NCBI GenBank assembly: GCA_028683385.1
Contig: JAQUIJ010000002.1
Span: 124,001-188,000 of the forward strand
Origin: Prolixibacteraceae bacterium
GTDB lineage: Bacteria; Bacteroidota; Bacteroidia; Bacteroidales; Prolixibacteraceae
Direction: 5' to 3'
Length of the DNA stretch: 64,000 bases
This document shows, piece by piece, positions 26,793-35,166 of this stretch (position 1 is the stretch's first letter; each line of letters begins with the position of its first letter). The position numbers and the translations under genes were made by a program. The notes beneath the pieces were generated by a model, which was given only the letters and a program-made list of their open reading frames with translations, ran no database searches and was not told the origin of the DNA.

Positions 26793-28256
26793 ATGAATTC
26801 AACATCACAAAAAATTTCAGTATTCGAGAAAATTGGGTACAGCTTGGGCGATTTGGCCGCTAACCTGGTTTTCCAGACCTTAATTACTTATCTGGCTTAT
26901 TTCTATACCGACATTTATGGGTTGAAAAGTACAGATGCTTCTATCATAATGCTTTCTGTTGGATTGACTGCCGCCTTTATTTTTAATCCAATCATTGGAG
27001 TATTGGCCGACCGGACCAATTCGAAGTGGGGCAAATTCAGACCCTGGATTCTTTACACTGCTATTCCGCTTGGGGTCGTTGCACTTCTTGCATTTTCGAC
27101 ACCAGATTTTTCGTACAAAGGAAAATTGATTTACGCTGCGGTGACTTATTCTTTATTGCTGATGTTGTATGCTTCAAGTAATTTACCATACTCGGCTCTA
27201 AGTGGTGTAATTACCGGCGACATGGGCGAACGGAACAGTATCTCGTCGTACCGTTTTGTGGCCGTGATGTTTGCCCAGTTCTTTGTGCAGGTGTTTATGT
27301 TGCCGATCATTATCTATGCCGGTCACGGGGATAAGGCTGCCGGTATTGAAACCGTAATGACCTGGATGGCTATTGTTGGCACGGTCATGTTACTCATCAC
27401 TTTCTTTACAACCAGGGAGCGAATTGTTCCTTCGATAGAGCAGAAATCGTCCATCAAAGATGACTTATCGGATTTGATGAAGAACCGGCCTTGGCTGATT
27501 ATGCTCGGTTTAACCATTCTGGTGTTCATTACCCTTGCCATGAAAGGCGGTTCGTATGTGTACTATTTTAATAATTATGTAGATAAAGCTGCCCTGGCTA
27601 ATTTTATTAGTCCTGTAATTGCTGGCTTGTCCGATTTGGGAATTAATTTCTTTGGTTCAGATCCTGCGGCTGCCGGTTTTGGTTTGTTTAACGCCGGAGG
27701 TATTATCTTCATGATTGTCGGAATCTCATTTTCAAAAAAACTTGCAGATAAATATGGGAAACGCGATGTTTACAAATATGGCTTGCTTGCGGCTACCTTT
27801 TTTGTCCTGATCTTCATTTTTTTCAAACCTGAAAGTGTGCTTTTGATGTTTGGTTCGCAAATTCTGCATGGCTTTTTCTATGGCATTACCATTCCGGTTC
27901 TTTGGGCTATGATTGCCGATGTTGCCGATTATTCAGAATGGAAAACCAATCGCAGGGCAACAGCAATTATCTTTTCAGCAATGATGGTAGGACTCAAAGC
28001 CGGACTCTCCATTGGAGGCGCTTTGCTTACATGGATTTTAGGATTATACGGATATATTGCCAAGGAAAGTGCGGTTGCAGGGCAGGAGATCATTCAACCC
28101 CATTCTGTTTCCGAAGGAGCGAGAATGCTTGTGAGCATCTATCCGTCAATTCCATTTCTTTTGGGTGTTGGTCTTCTTTTCTTCTATGTAATCGACAAGA
28201 AAATGGAAGTGAAAATCGAAGACGATCTGAAAACACGTAGGAAAGCAAAGGTCTAG
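26793..28256 (+). CDS. Sugar:cation symporter, GPH family (MFS)
   Basis: GPH symporters carry glycosides, pentosides and hexuronides with sodium or protons across the inner membrane. The 487-residue protein has 12 hydrophobic segments. The N-terminal EKIGYSLGDLAANLVFQ, the loop GVLADRTNSKWGKFRPWI near residue 70, and the loop KKLADKYGKRDVYKYG in the second half are family marks. The locus context suggests xylo-oligosaccharides or aldouronic acids as substrate. It starts 41 bases after GH67. Confidence 0.9.
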   Translation: MNSTSQKISVFEKIGYSLGDLAANLVFQTLITYLAYFYTDIYGLKSTDASIIMLSVGLTAAFIFNPIIGVLADRTNSKWGKFRPWILYTAIPLGVVALLAFSTPDFSYKGKLIYAAVTYSLLLMLYASSNLPYSALSGVITGDMGERNSISSYRFVAVMFAQFFVQVFMLPIIIYAGHGDKAAGIETVMTWMAIVGTVMLLITFFTTRERIVPSIEQKSSIKDDLSDLMKNRPWLIMLGLTILVFITLAMKGGSYVYYFNNYVDKAALANFISPVIAGLSDLGINFFGSDPAAAGFGLFNAGGIIFMIVGISFSKKLADKYGKRDVYKYGLLAATFFVLIFIFFKPESVLLMFGSQILHGFFYGITIPVLWAMIADVADYSEWKTNRRATAIIFSAMMVGLKAGLSIGGALLTWILGLYGYIAKESAVAGQEIIQPHSVSEGARMLVSIYPSIPFLLGVGLLFFYVIDKKMEVKIEDDLKTRRKAKV

Positions 28257-28284
28257 CAGAAAAGAAACAACAAATTATAAACAC

Positions 28285-29400
28285 ATGAAAATCAAATATA
28301 TTATTGCCGTTACGACTTTGGTTTTACTGTCATCAGTACAAATAAAGGCTCAAAAAACGTTGGCAGAGGCTACCAAAGGTAAATTTTTGTTTGGAGTAGC
28401 CGTCAATCCGCAGCAAGTCAATGGCGTTAACCCCGCAGAAACGGAACTCATCGCAAAAGAATTCAGTGCCATTGTTCCAGAAAACTGTATGAAACCACAG
28501 CCTATCCATCCGGAAGAAAACCGGTACAATTGGGATGATGCCGATAAATTTGTGGCCTTTGGTGAAAAAAATAAACAGGCTGTTACCGGTCACTGCCTGA
28601 TGTGGCATTCCCAAATTGGCAGATGGTTCTTTGTTGATGCAGAAGGGAAAGATGTATCCCCTGAAGTTCTGAAAGAACGTATGCGTCAGCACATTTCTAC
28701 AGTTGTTGGCCGCTACAAAGGCCGCATTAAAGGCTGGGACGTGGTAAACGAAGCATTTGAAGACAACGGCATGTACCGCAACAGCAAATTTTACCAGATT
28801 CTGGGCAAGGATTTCATCAAATATGCCTTCCAGTTTGCTCATGAGGCCGATCCGAATGCCGAATTGTACTACAACGATTACAATGTGGAAACACCAACCA
28901 AATGCGATGCAATCGTTGAGTTGGTCAAAGAACTCAAAGCTGCCGGATGTAGGATTGATGCCGTTGGTTCGCAGGCACACATGCACATGAATTCACCAAC
29001 TCTTGAAGCTACCGAAGCCAGCTTTAAAAAGCTCAAAGATGCAGGTGTGCATATCCTGATTACTGAATGGGATATCTCAATTCTGCCAAGTCCATATGAT
29101 GGGGCAAACATTGCTGCAAATTTCAAGTATTCGAAGGAAATGGATCCGTACCGAGAAGCGATACCTGACTCAATTCAGCAGAAATGGAATAAGCGCATGT
29201 TGGATATGTTCGGTCTCTTCCTGAAATATGACGATGTGGTTGATCGTGTAACGGTTTGGGGTTTGAGCGATAACACAACCTGGCTGAATAATTTTCCGAT
29301 CCGGGGCAGAAAAGATTATCCAGTGCTTTTCGATCGCAATAACCAACGCAAGCCGGTAGTTGATGAAATGATTAAAATGGCAAAAAAATACAAAAAATGA
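28285..29400 (+). CDS. Endo-1,4-beta-xylanase, GH10
   Basis: GH10 xylanases cut the xylan main chain with retention and leave short decorated oligosaccharides that GH67 can act on. The 371-residue protein has a signal peptide ending near residue 22 (IKAQ), then a single barrel: FLFGVAVNPQQV, GHCLMWHSQIGRWF, the acid/base glutamate in WDVVNEAFED near residue 156, and the nucleophile glutamate in ILITEWDIS near 260. There is no binding module. It overlaps the following GH43 gene by four bases (ATGA). Confidence 0.95.
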   Translation: MKIKYIIAVTTLVLLSSVQIKAQKTLAEATKGKFLFGVAVNPQQVNGVNPAETELIAKEFSAIVPENCMKPQPIHPEENRYNWDDADKFVAFGEKNKQAVTGHCLMWHSQIGRWFFVDAEGKDVSPEVLKERMRQHISTVVGRYKGRIKGWDVVNEAFEDNGMYRNSKFYQILGKDFIKYAFQFAHEADPNAELYYNDYNVETPTKCDAIVELVKELKAAGCRIDAVGSQAHMHMNSPTLEATEASFKKLKDAGVHILITEWDISILPSPYDGANIAANFKYSKEMDPYREAIPDSIQQKWNKRMLDMFGLFLKYDDVVDRVTVWGLSDNTTWLNNFPIRGRKDYPVLFDRNNQRKPVVDEMIKMAKKYKK

Positions 29401-30368
29401 AAAAGGCGAAATACTTAGTTGATAATGATTTTATGGCCGATCCGGCAGTTCATGTATTTGAAGGGAAACTCTACATTTATCCTTCCCACGATCGCGAATC
29501 AGGAATTCCTGAAAATGACAACGGCGATCATTTCGACATGAATGATTACCATGTGTTCTCCACTTCGGATATTGAAAACGAGCCGTTGACAGACCACGGC
29601 GTGGTGCTGAAAGTCAGTGATATTCCATGGGCTGGTCGCCAATTGTGGGATTGTGACGTGGCATTCAAAAATGGCAGATACTTCATGTATTATCCGTTGA
29701 AGGACAAAACCGATATCTTCCGGTTGGGCGTGGCTATTTCCGATAGCCCGGCAGGCCCGTTTATTCCACAACCTGATCCGATCCGGGGAAGTTATAGCAT
29801 CGATCCCGCTGTATTTGAAGATACTGATGGAACTCACTATATGTATTTCGGCGGTTTGTGGGGAGGCCAGCTTCAACGTTACAAGGACAATAAAGCGCTG
29901 GAAAGTGCTTATTTGCCTTCAGGAGAAGAATTGGCTTTGCCATCACGTGTAGTTCGTTTGTCAGATGATATGCTTGGATTTGCGGAAGAACCACGGCCCG
30001 TAACTATCCTGAATCAGGATGGAACTCCGATGAAAGCCGGACAAGAAAACCGTTTCTTCGAAGCCTCCTGGATGCATCTCTATAAAGGGAAATATTACTT
30101 CTCCTATTCAACGGGCGATACGCATTTGTTGTGCTATGCCATTGGTGACAATCCTTACGGGCCATTTACTTATCAGGGTGTGATTCTGACTCCGGTTATC
30201 GGTTGGACAACTCATCACGCCATTGCTGAATTCAAAGGCAAGTGGTACTTGTTTTATCACGACTCAGTTCCTTCAGGAGGAAGAACCTGGCTGCGAAGCC
30301 TGAAAGTGGTTGAGTTGGAATACAACGAAGACGGAACAATTAAAACCATTGAAGGCGGTGGCGAATAA
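29397..30368 (+). CDS. GH43 glycosidase (beta-xylosidase / alpha-arabinofuranosidase type), no signal peptide
   Basis: GH43 enzymes invert xyloside or arabinofuranoside bonds on a five-bladed propeller. The 323-residue protein has the catalytic base in DNDFMADPAVHVFEGKLYIYPSHD (Asp near residue 16), the pKa-tuning Asp in YSIDPAVFEDTDG near residue 140, and the acid Glu in RFFEASWMHLYKGKYYFSYS near 220. It begins directly with the domain and has no signal peptide, so unlike GH10 and GH67 it should act in the cytoplasm on imported oligosaccharides. The start codon overlaps the GH10 stop, which implies coupled translation. Confidence 0.9.
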   Translation: MKKAKYLVDNDFMADPAVHVFEGKLYIYPSHDRESGIPENDNGDHFDMNDYHVFSTSDIENEPLTDHGVVLKVSDIPWAGRQLWDCDVAFKNGRYFMYYPLKDKTDIFRLGVAISDSPAGPFIPQPDPIRGSYSIDPAVFEDTDGTHYMYFGGLWGGQLQRYKDNKALESAYLPSGEELALPSRVVRLSDDMLGFAEEPRPVTILNQDGTPMKAGQENRFFEASWMHLYKGKYYFSYSTGDTHLLCYAIGDNPYGPFTYQGVILTPVIGWTTHHAIAEFKGKWYLFYHDSVPSGGRTWLRSLKVVELEYNEDGTIKTIEGGGE

Positions 30369-30433
30369 GGAACACTTAAATATTAAAAAGTTTCTTTAAA
30401 ATTTTGATGCAAAAACCCTTAAGTATTTGAGGG

Positions 30434-30474
30434 AAAAGGCTGTTTCAGTTATCAACTGGGGTAGCCTTTTTTTT
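30434..30474 (+). terminator. Rho-independent terminator after the xylan locus
   Basis: AAAAGGCT (30434-30441) pairs with AGCCTTTT (30463-30470) and the T run continues to 30474. Confidence 0.8.
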
Positions 30475-30535
30475 ATCATTTCAGACATGCTTCAGCCTTT
30501 ATGTTTTTCTTATCTTTAAGCAAATTGAAAATACT

Positions 30536-32536
30536 ATGAAACTACCAAATATTATCAAAAACGATAGTTACCTCGAACCGTTCACTTCGATCATCATCGA
30601 TAGGTTGCAGACTGCGAAAGATAAGGAACAAGAGATTCTGCGAGGTCAAAGTTTGAGTGATTTTGCTCAGGGGCATAAGTGGTATGGACTACATCGCGAA
30701 AAGAACCAATGGGTTATACGCGACTGGGCTCCCAATGCTACTGAAATATACCTGATTGGTGAGTTTAACAACTGGCAGGAGCTGCCTGAATACGCATTTA
30801 ATTTCACCGGATCAGGAAACTGGGAACTTCGGCTTTCTCAAGAAAAGATGAGCCATGGTGATTTATTCGCCTTTTCGATTTATTGGGAAGGTGGTCAGGG
30901 CAAACGAATTCCGGCCTGGGCAAACCGGGTAGTTCAGGACGATTATACCAAGATTTTTAATGCTCAGGTTTGGGCTCCCGAAAAAGAGTTCAAATGGAAA
31001 CATTCCAAATTTCAGCGGTCGGCTGAGGCTCCTTTGATTTACGAAGCACACATTGGAATGGCTGGTGAAGATGCCAGGGTACATACCTACAACGAATTCC
31101 GGACGAATATTTTGCCTCGCATTCAGCAGGCAGGATACAATACCATTCAGCTCATGGCTATTCCGGAGCATCCATACTACGGAAGTTTTGGGTACCATGT
31201 GTCGAGCTTTTTTGCTCCCTCGTCGCGGTTTGGTACTCCGGAGGAATTGAAACAATTGGTTGATGAAGCGCACGGAATGGGCATATCCGTTATTATCGAT
31301 TTGGTGCATTCGCACGCTGTGAAAAATGAGGTGGAAGGATTGGGAAAATACGACGGAACACGCTGGCAGTTTTTCCATGACGGGTCAAAAGGCGAGCATC
31401 CTGCCTGGGATTCGTATTGTTTTAACTACGGAAAAACAGAAGTCATTCATTTTCTCCTTTCGAATATCCGTTACTGGCTCGAAGACTTCAGGTTTGATGG
31501 TTTTCGCTTCGATGGTGTAACCAGCATGCTGTATTTCGACCATGGTTTAGGAAAGGCTTTCACTTGTTACGACGATTATTTCAATGCCGGACTCGATCAG
31601 GAAGCATTTTCTTATTTTATCATGGCTAACCGGTTAATTCACGAGATAAACCCAAATGCACTTTCGATTGCTGAAGAAATGAGTGGATTGCCAGGGTTGG
31701 CAACTTCTTCTGATGATGGAGGATTGGGTTTTGACTACCGCATGGCAATGGGTGTTCCTGATTTCTGGATCAAGCTGATCAAAGAAGTTTCGGATGAGAA
31801 ATGGGATGTAGGGAACATTTTTTATGAACTGACATCGAAACGGTTGGACGAAAAAGTGGTCAGTTATGCTGAATCGCACGATCAGGCGTTGGTGGGCGAC
31901 AAAACTATTATTTTCCGACTGATTGATAAAGAAATGTACTTCAGCATGCGTAAAGATCAGCCTAATTTGGCTGTAGAGCGCGGCATTGCTTTGCATAAAA
32001 TGATTCGCCTGGCAACTTTATCGTGCGCTGGTGGTGCCTATCTCAATTTCATGGGCAATGAATTTGGGCATCCGGAGTGGATCGATTTTCCGAGGGAAGG
32101 AAATAACTGGTCGTATGCCCATGCCCGGAGATTGTGGAGCCTGGAAGACAATAAAGAGTTGAAATACTGTTGGTTGTCGGATTTTGATCGCGAAATGATT
32201 GCCATGGCCAAAAAGGATAAGCTAATCGAAACACCGGAAGTGAATTGGGTGCACGACCATAAAGAGAATGAGGTGCTTGCCTATACACGGGGAAAGTATC
32301 TTTTTGTATTCAATTTTCACCCGACACAATCACTGGTTGATTATGGAATTCCGTTGGAAGCTTCGAAATATAAAATTGTGCTGAATACCGACGAAGATCG
32401 TTTTGGCGGTCAAAACCGGATTGATAATCAATTGATTTACGGTACTCATCCATCCGGCGATGCAAATAGTCAGCATTATTTATTGCTTTATTTGCCAGCC
32501 CGAACGGCTTTGGTTTTGAAGAAACAGGGAAAGTAA
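30536..32536 (+). CDS. glgB: 1,4-alpha-glucan branching enzyme, GH13 (eukaryote-like subfamily)
   Basis: The enzyme moves alpha-1,4 chains to make alpha-1,6 branches in glycogen. The 666-residue chain has an N-terminal CBM48 (RDWAPNATEIYLIGEFNNW near residue 65) and the GH13 barrel, with the region II nucleophile in FRFDGFRFDGVTSMLYFDHG near 325, the acid in ALSIAEEMSGLPG near 380, and VSYAESHDQALVGDK near 440. The wording MLYFDHG and ESHDQALVGDK is that of the GH13 subfamily found in eukaryotes and many Bacteroidota. Downstream genes also concern glycogen. Confidence 0.93.
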   Translation: MKLPNIIKNDSYLEPFTSIIIDRLQTAKDKEQEILRGQSLSDFAQGHKWYGLHREKNQWVIRDWAPNATEIYLIGEFNNWQELPEYAFNFTGSGNWELRLSQEKMSHGDLFAFSIYWEGGQGKRIPAWANRVVQDDYTKIFNAQVWAPEKEFKWKHSKFQRSAEAPLIYEAHIGMAGEDARVHTYNEFRTNILPRIQQAGYNTIQLMAIPEHPYYGSFGYHVSSFFAPSSRFGTPEELKQLVDEAHGMGISVIIDLVHSHAVKNEVEGLGKYDGTRWQFFHDGSKGEHPAWDSYCFNYGKTEVIHFLLSNIRYWLEDFRFDGFRFDGVTSMLYFDHGLGKAFTCYDDYFNAGLDQEAFSYFIMANRLIHEINPNALSIAEEMSGLPGLATSSDDGGLGFDYRMAMGVPDFWIKLIKEVSDEKWDVGNIFYELTSKRLDEKVVSYAESHDQALVGDKTIIFRLIDKEMYFSMRKDQPNLAVERGIALHKMIRLATLSCAGGAYLNFMGNEFGHPEWIDFPREGNNWSYAHARRLWSLEDNKELKYCWLSDFDREMIAMAKKDKLIETPEVNWVHDHKENEVLAYTRGKYLFVFNFHPTQSLVDYGIPLEASKYKIVLNTDEDRFGGQNRIDNQLIYGTHPSGDANSQHYLLLYLPARTALVLKKQGK

Positions 32537-32538
32537 GT

Positions 32539-32570
32539 CGGGTTGCGTGATCCGGGTTGCGGGTTTTCCC
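32539..32570 (+). repeat. GGGTTGCG-type extragenic repeat
   Basis: CGGGTTGCGTGATCCGGGTTGCGGG holds two copies of CGGGTTGCG nine bases apart, just after the glgB stop. A related element in the other orientation lies at 53011-53070, 20 kb away. Confidence 0.55.
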
Positions 32571-32617
32571 GTCTTCGGTCTTCCAGTTTTATATGTAGAA
32601 TTTTCAAATAGCGGTTC

Positions 32618-33613
32618 ATGTCTTTTTTTACCGAAATACAAATTCCTGAATTTCCCGATCAAATGGATTATTCGAAGAGCATGATGTTTTTGGGATCGTG
32701 CTTTTCGGAGAACATCGGGCAGAAATTAATTGATCTGAAGTTCGATGTGGATATGAATCCATTTGGAATTTTATACAATCCGGAATCGATTGCCAACAGC
32801 CTTCGAATATTGCTCGAAAAGCGGGTTTTTACTGAAGACGATCTTTTTCAGGATCAAGGTTTGTGGAATAGTTTTTATCATCACAGCCGTTTTTCGGATG
32901 TAGATCGGGATTCGGCTCTCGAAAAAATAAACAAACGTATTTCAATCTCGAACGAATTTCTGAAAAAAGCTGATTTTTTGGTTATCACCTTTGGTACAGC
33001 CTGGGTTTACGAACTCAGGAAGACCGGACAAATTGTTTCCAATTGCCATAAAATTCCTGCCGCGGAGTTTAAGCGATTCCGGCTCGGTGTATTTGAGGTT
33101 ACCAATGTTTACCGCGAATTGCTGGAGCAAATCTGGAAGTTTAATCCGGATATCAAAGTAATTTTTACGGTAAGTCCGATCCGTCACTGGAAAGATGGTG
33201 CCGTCGAAAATCAGCTCAGCAAAGCAACACTTTTACTGGCCATCGATAATTTGATCAAAGGATTTGGCGACAAAAGTTGTTCGTACTTTCCATCCTATGA
33301 AATCGTGATGGACGAACTGCGCGATTATCGCTTTTATGCTGATGACATGTTGCATATCAGTCCGGTAGCTGTTGATTACATCTTTGAACGGTTTAGCAAA
33401 GCTGCCATTACAAGCGCGAGCCGCGATGTTTCAAAAAGTATGCTGAAGATTAATAAAGCAATGTCTCACCGTCCGGTTAACCCAAACACAACCGAATTTA
33501 AAAAGTTTCTGGAGCAAACCCTGGTTCTTATCAATCGAATGAGCGAACAGTTTCCAATCGTCAACCTAAACGCAGAGCGAAATTATTTTGAGCAGGAACT
33601 GGAAAAACTTTAG
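32618..33613 (+). CDS. GSCFA-domain protein (SGNH-like fold)
   Basis: GSCFA proteins are an SGNH-like group of unknown reaction. The family mark is the near-N-terminal MMFLGSCFSENIG with the Ser/Cys block at about residue 28, followed by NPFGILYNPESI near 48. Later FLVITFGTAWVYE near 120 and VIFTVSPIRHWKDG near 185 supply the Thr/His elements, and YADDMLHISPVAVDYI near 250 gives the expected D-x-x-H region. The 331-residue length is normal. It lies between a branching enzyme and a glycosyltransferase, so an acyl-ester or polysaccharide-modifying role is possible but unproven. Confidence 0.85.
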   Translation: MSFFTEIQIPEFPDQMDYSKSMMFLGSCFSENIGQKLIDLKFDVDMNPFGILYNPESIANSLRILLEKRVFTEDDLFQDQGLWNSFYHHSRFSDVDRDSALEKINKRISISNEFLKKADFLVITFGTAWVYELRKTGQIVSNCHKIPAAEFKRFRLGVFEVTNVYRELLEQIWKFNPDIKVIFTVSPIRHWKDGAVENQLSKATLLLAIDNLIKGFGDKSCSYFPSYEIVMDELRDYRFYADDMLHISPVAVDYIFERFSKAAITSASRDVSKSMLKINKAMSHRPVNPNTTEFKKFLEQTLVLINRMSEQFPIVNLNAERNYFEQELEKL

Positions 33614-33639
33614 ACCATATTGTTATACACCTTTTACGA

Positions 33640-33673
33640 TTTGATACTTCCGTGGCATTTTTTCCTACTTTTG
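33640..33673 (+). promoter_or_regulatory. Promoter for the glycosyltransferase gene
   Basis: TTTG (33640-33643) and TACTTTTG (33666-33673) are separated by 22 bases, slightly longer than the usual 19. The gene starts 28 bases further on. Confidence 0.6.
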
Positions 33674-33701
33674 ACAGTGCAATGCCTATTGACTTAATTT
33701 T

Positions 33702-35006
33702 ATGAAGGTTTTAATGTTCGGATGGGAATTTCCGCCTCACATATCGGGCGGGTTGGGAACAGCCTGTTATGGTTTGACCAAAGGCCTGGCTCAACTCAAA
33801 GATGTTGAGGTGACTTTTGTGGTTCCCAAAGCATGGGGCGACGAAGATCGTTCGAATATTAATTTGCTTGGTGCCGATCAAATTCCTGTTGTTCATCAGC
33901 AAATCCAGTTTGAAGATGCAAAGTCGAAGGTTGAATATTACGAGCTTCAATCTGGTTTAATTCCCTATTTGGGAACTTCCGAATTTGATGAGTTGAAATC
34001 GGAAATCTCTTCCGGAGAAAAGCAGTTGATCGAATTAACTCCGGAAGGAAAGTTCGTTTTTAGTGGCGATTATGGTCAAAACCTTTTTCAGGAGATTGCT
34101 AATTACACAGTTATTGCCGGGAAACTTGCCCGTGAAATTGATTTCGATGTGATTCATGTTCACGATTGGATGTGCTTTCAGGCCGGAATAGCCGCTAAAC
34201 GTGTTTCAGGCAAACCACTTGTTGTGCATGTTCATTCAACCGAATTCGATCGATCAGGAAGTTCGGTCAATCCAGCCATTTGTGCTATCGAAAAGGAAGG
34301 ATTGGATGCCGCCGACAAAATTATTACAGTCAGTCATTTAACCCGGTCTGTCGTCATTGAAAAATATAGTATCATTCCGGAGAAGGTAATCTCAGTTTAT
34401 AATGCGGTGGAGCCTGTTCGTTCTGGAGAAGCAAGAACTTCCAGAGAATATACGAACGATAAAGTTGTGAGTTTCCTGGGGCGGATAACCATGCAAAAAG
34501 GCCCTGAATATTTTGTCGAAGCTGCCAGTCTGGTACTTCAGAAAATGCAAAACGTTCGTTTTGTGATGGCTGGCAAAGGCGATTTATTAAACGAGATGAA
34601 GCAAAAAGTATTCGCATTGGATATTTCATCCTATTTTCAGTTCCCCGGGTTTGTAGGCGACAGCGAAATTGCTGAACTATTTTATTTGAGCGATGTTTTT
34701 GTTATGCCTTCGGTATCGGAACCATTCGGAATAGTCACACTTGAGGCGATGCAGGCTGGAGTTCCGGCGGTGATTTCGAAACAATCGGGCGTATCGGAGG
34801 TGGTTCAAAATGTGATTAAGGTTGATTATTGGGATATTCAGGCAATGGCTGACGCCATTTATGTTCTGCTGATTAATCAGGAATATGGCGTTCGGTTAGG
34901 CGAAAAGGGGAAAAAGGAAGCCGACAAACTAATTTGGAAAAATGTGGCGTCGGAAGTGAACAAAATATATCTCAAATTACTTGAGGTTAACGGAAAACAT
35001 AATTAA
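33702..35006 (+). CDS. Glycosyltransferase of the GT4/GT5 glycogen-synthase-like type
   Basis: The protein is a GT-B glycosyltransferase. It begins with MFGWEFPPHISGGLGTACYGL, the glycine-rich acceptor loop shared by glycogen/starch synthases. It then has VIHVHDWMCFQAGIAA near residue 150, KIITVSHLTRSV near 207, and the C-terminal sugar-nucleotide site with SFLGRITMQKGPEYF and the E-x7-E motif EPFGIVTLEAMQAG near 345. At 434 residues it is shorter than GlgA (about 475). It sits between glgB and alpha-glucan phosphorylase, so a glucan-elongating role is likely; a GT4 acting on another acceptor cannot be excluded. Confidence 0.82.
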   Translation: MKVLMFGWEFPPHISGGLGTACYGLTKGLAQLKDVEVTFVVPKAWGDEDRSNINLLGADQIPVVHQQIQFEDAKSKVEYYELQSGLIPYLGTSEFDELKSEISSGEKQLIELTPEGKFVFSGDYGQNLFQEIANYTVIAGKLAREIDFDVIHVHDWMCFQAGIAAKRVSGKPLVVHVHSTEFDRSGSSVNPAICAIEKEGLDAADKIITVSHLTRSVVIEKYSIIPEKVISVYNAVEPVRSGEARTSREYTNDKVVSFLGRITMQKGPEYFVEAASLVLQKMQNVRFVMAGKGDLLNEMKQKVFALDISSYFQFPGFVGDSEIAELFYLSDVFVMPSVSEPFGIVTLEAMQAGVPAVISKQSGVSEVVQNVIKVDYWDIQAMADAIYVLLINQEYGVRLGEKGKKEADKLIWKNVASEVNKIYLKLLEVNGKHN

Positions 35007-35166
35007 CAATCAAGACCTCAATTGGATACCAAATAATTAACGTCCATTTCACATTAAGGTCATTTAAATAAGTGTTTTTTTGTCTTCTTTTGTTGTTTAA
35101 TTTGCTTGCCTTGAAAGTGAAATTGATAAGTTGAAAATATTAGTATTATACACATAAATAAAAACC

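Noticed and set aside
28333-28986. Long open frame antisense to the GH10 xylanase gene (217 codons)
   Set aside because: The plus frame encodes an intact xylanase with both catalytic glutamates; the antisense frame has no domain and reflects codon bias.
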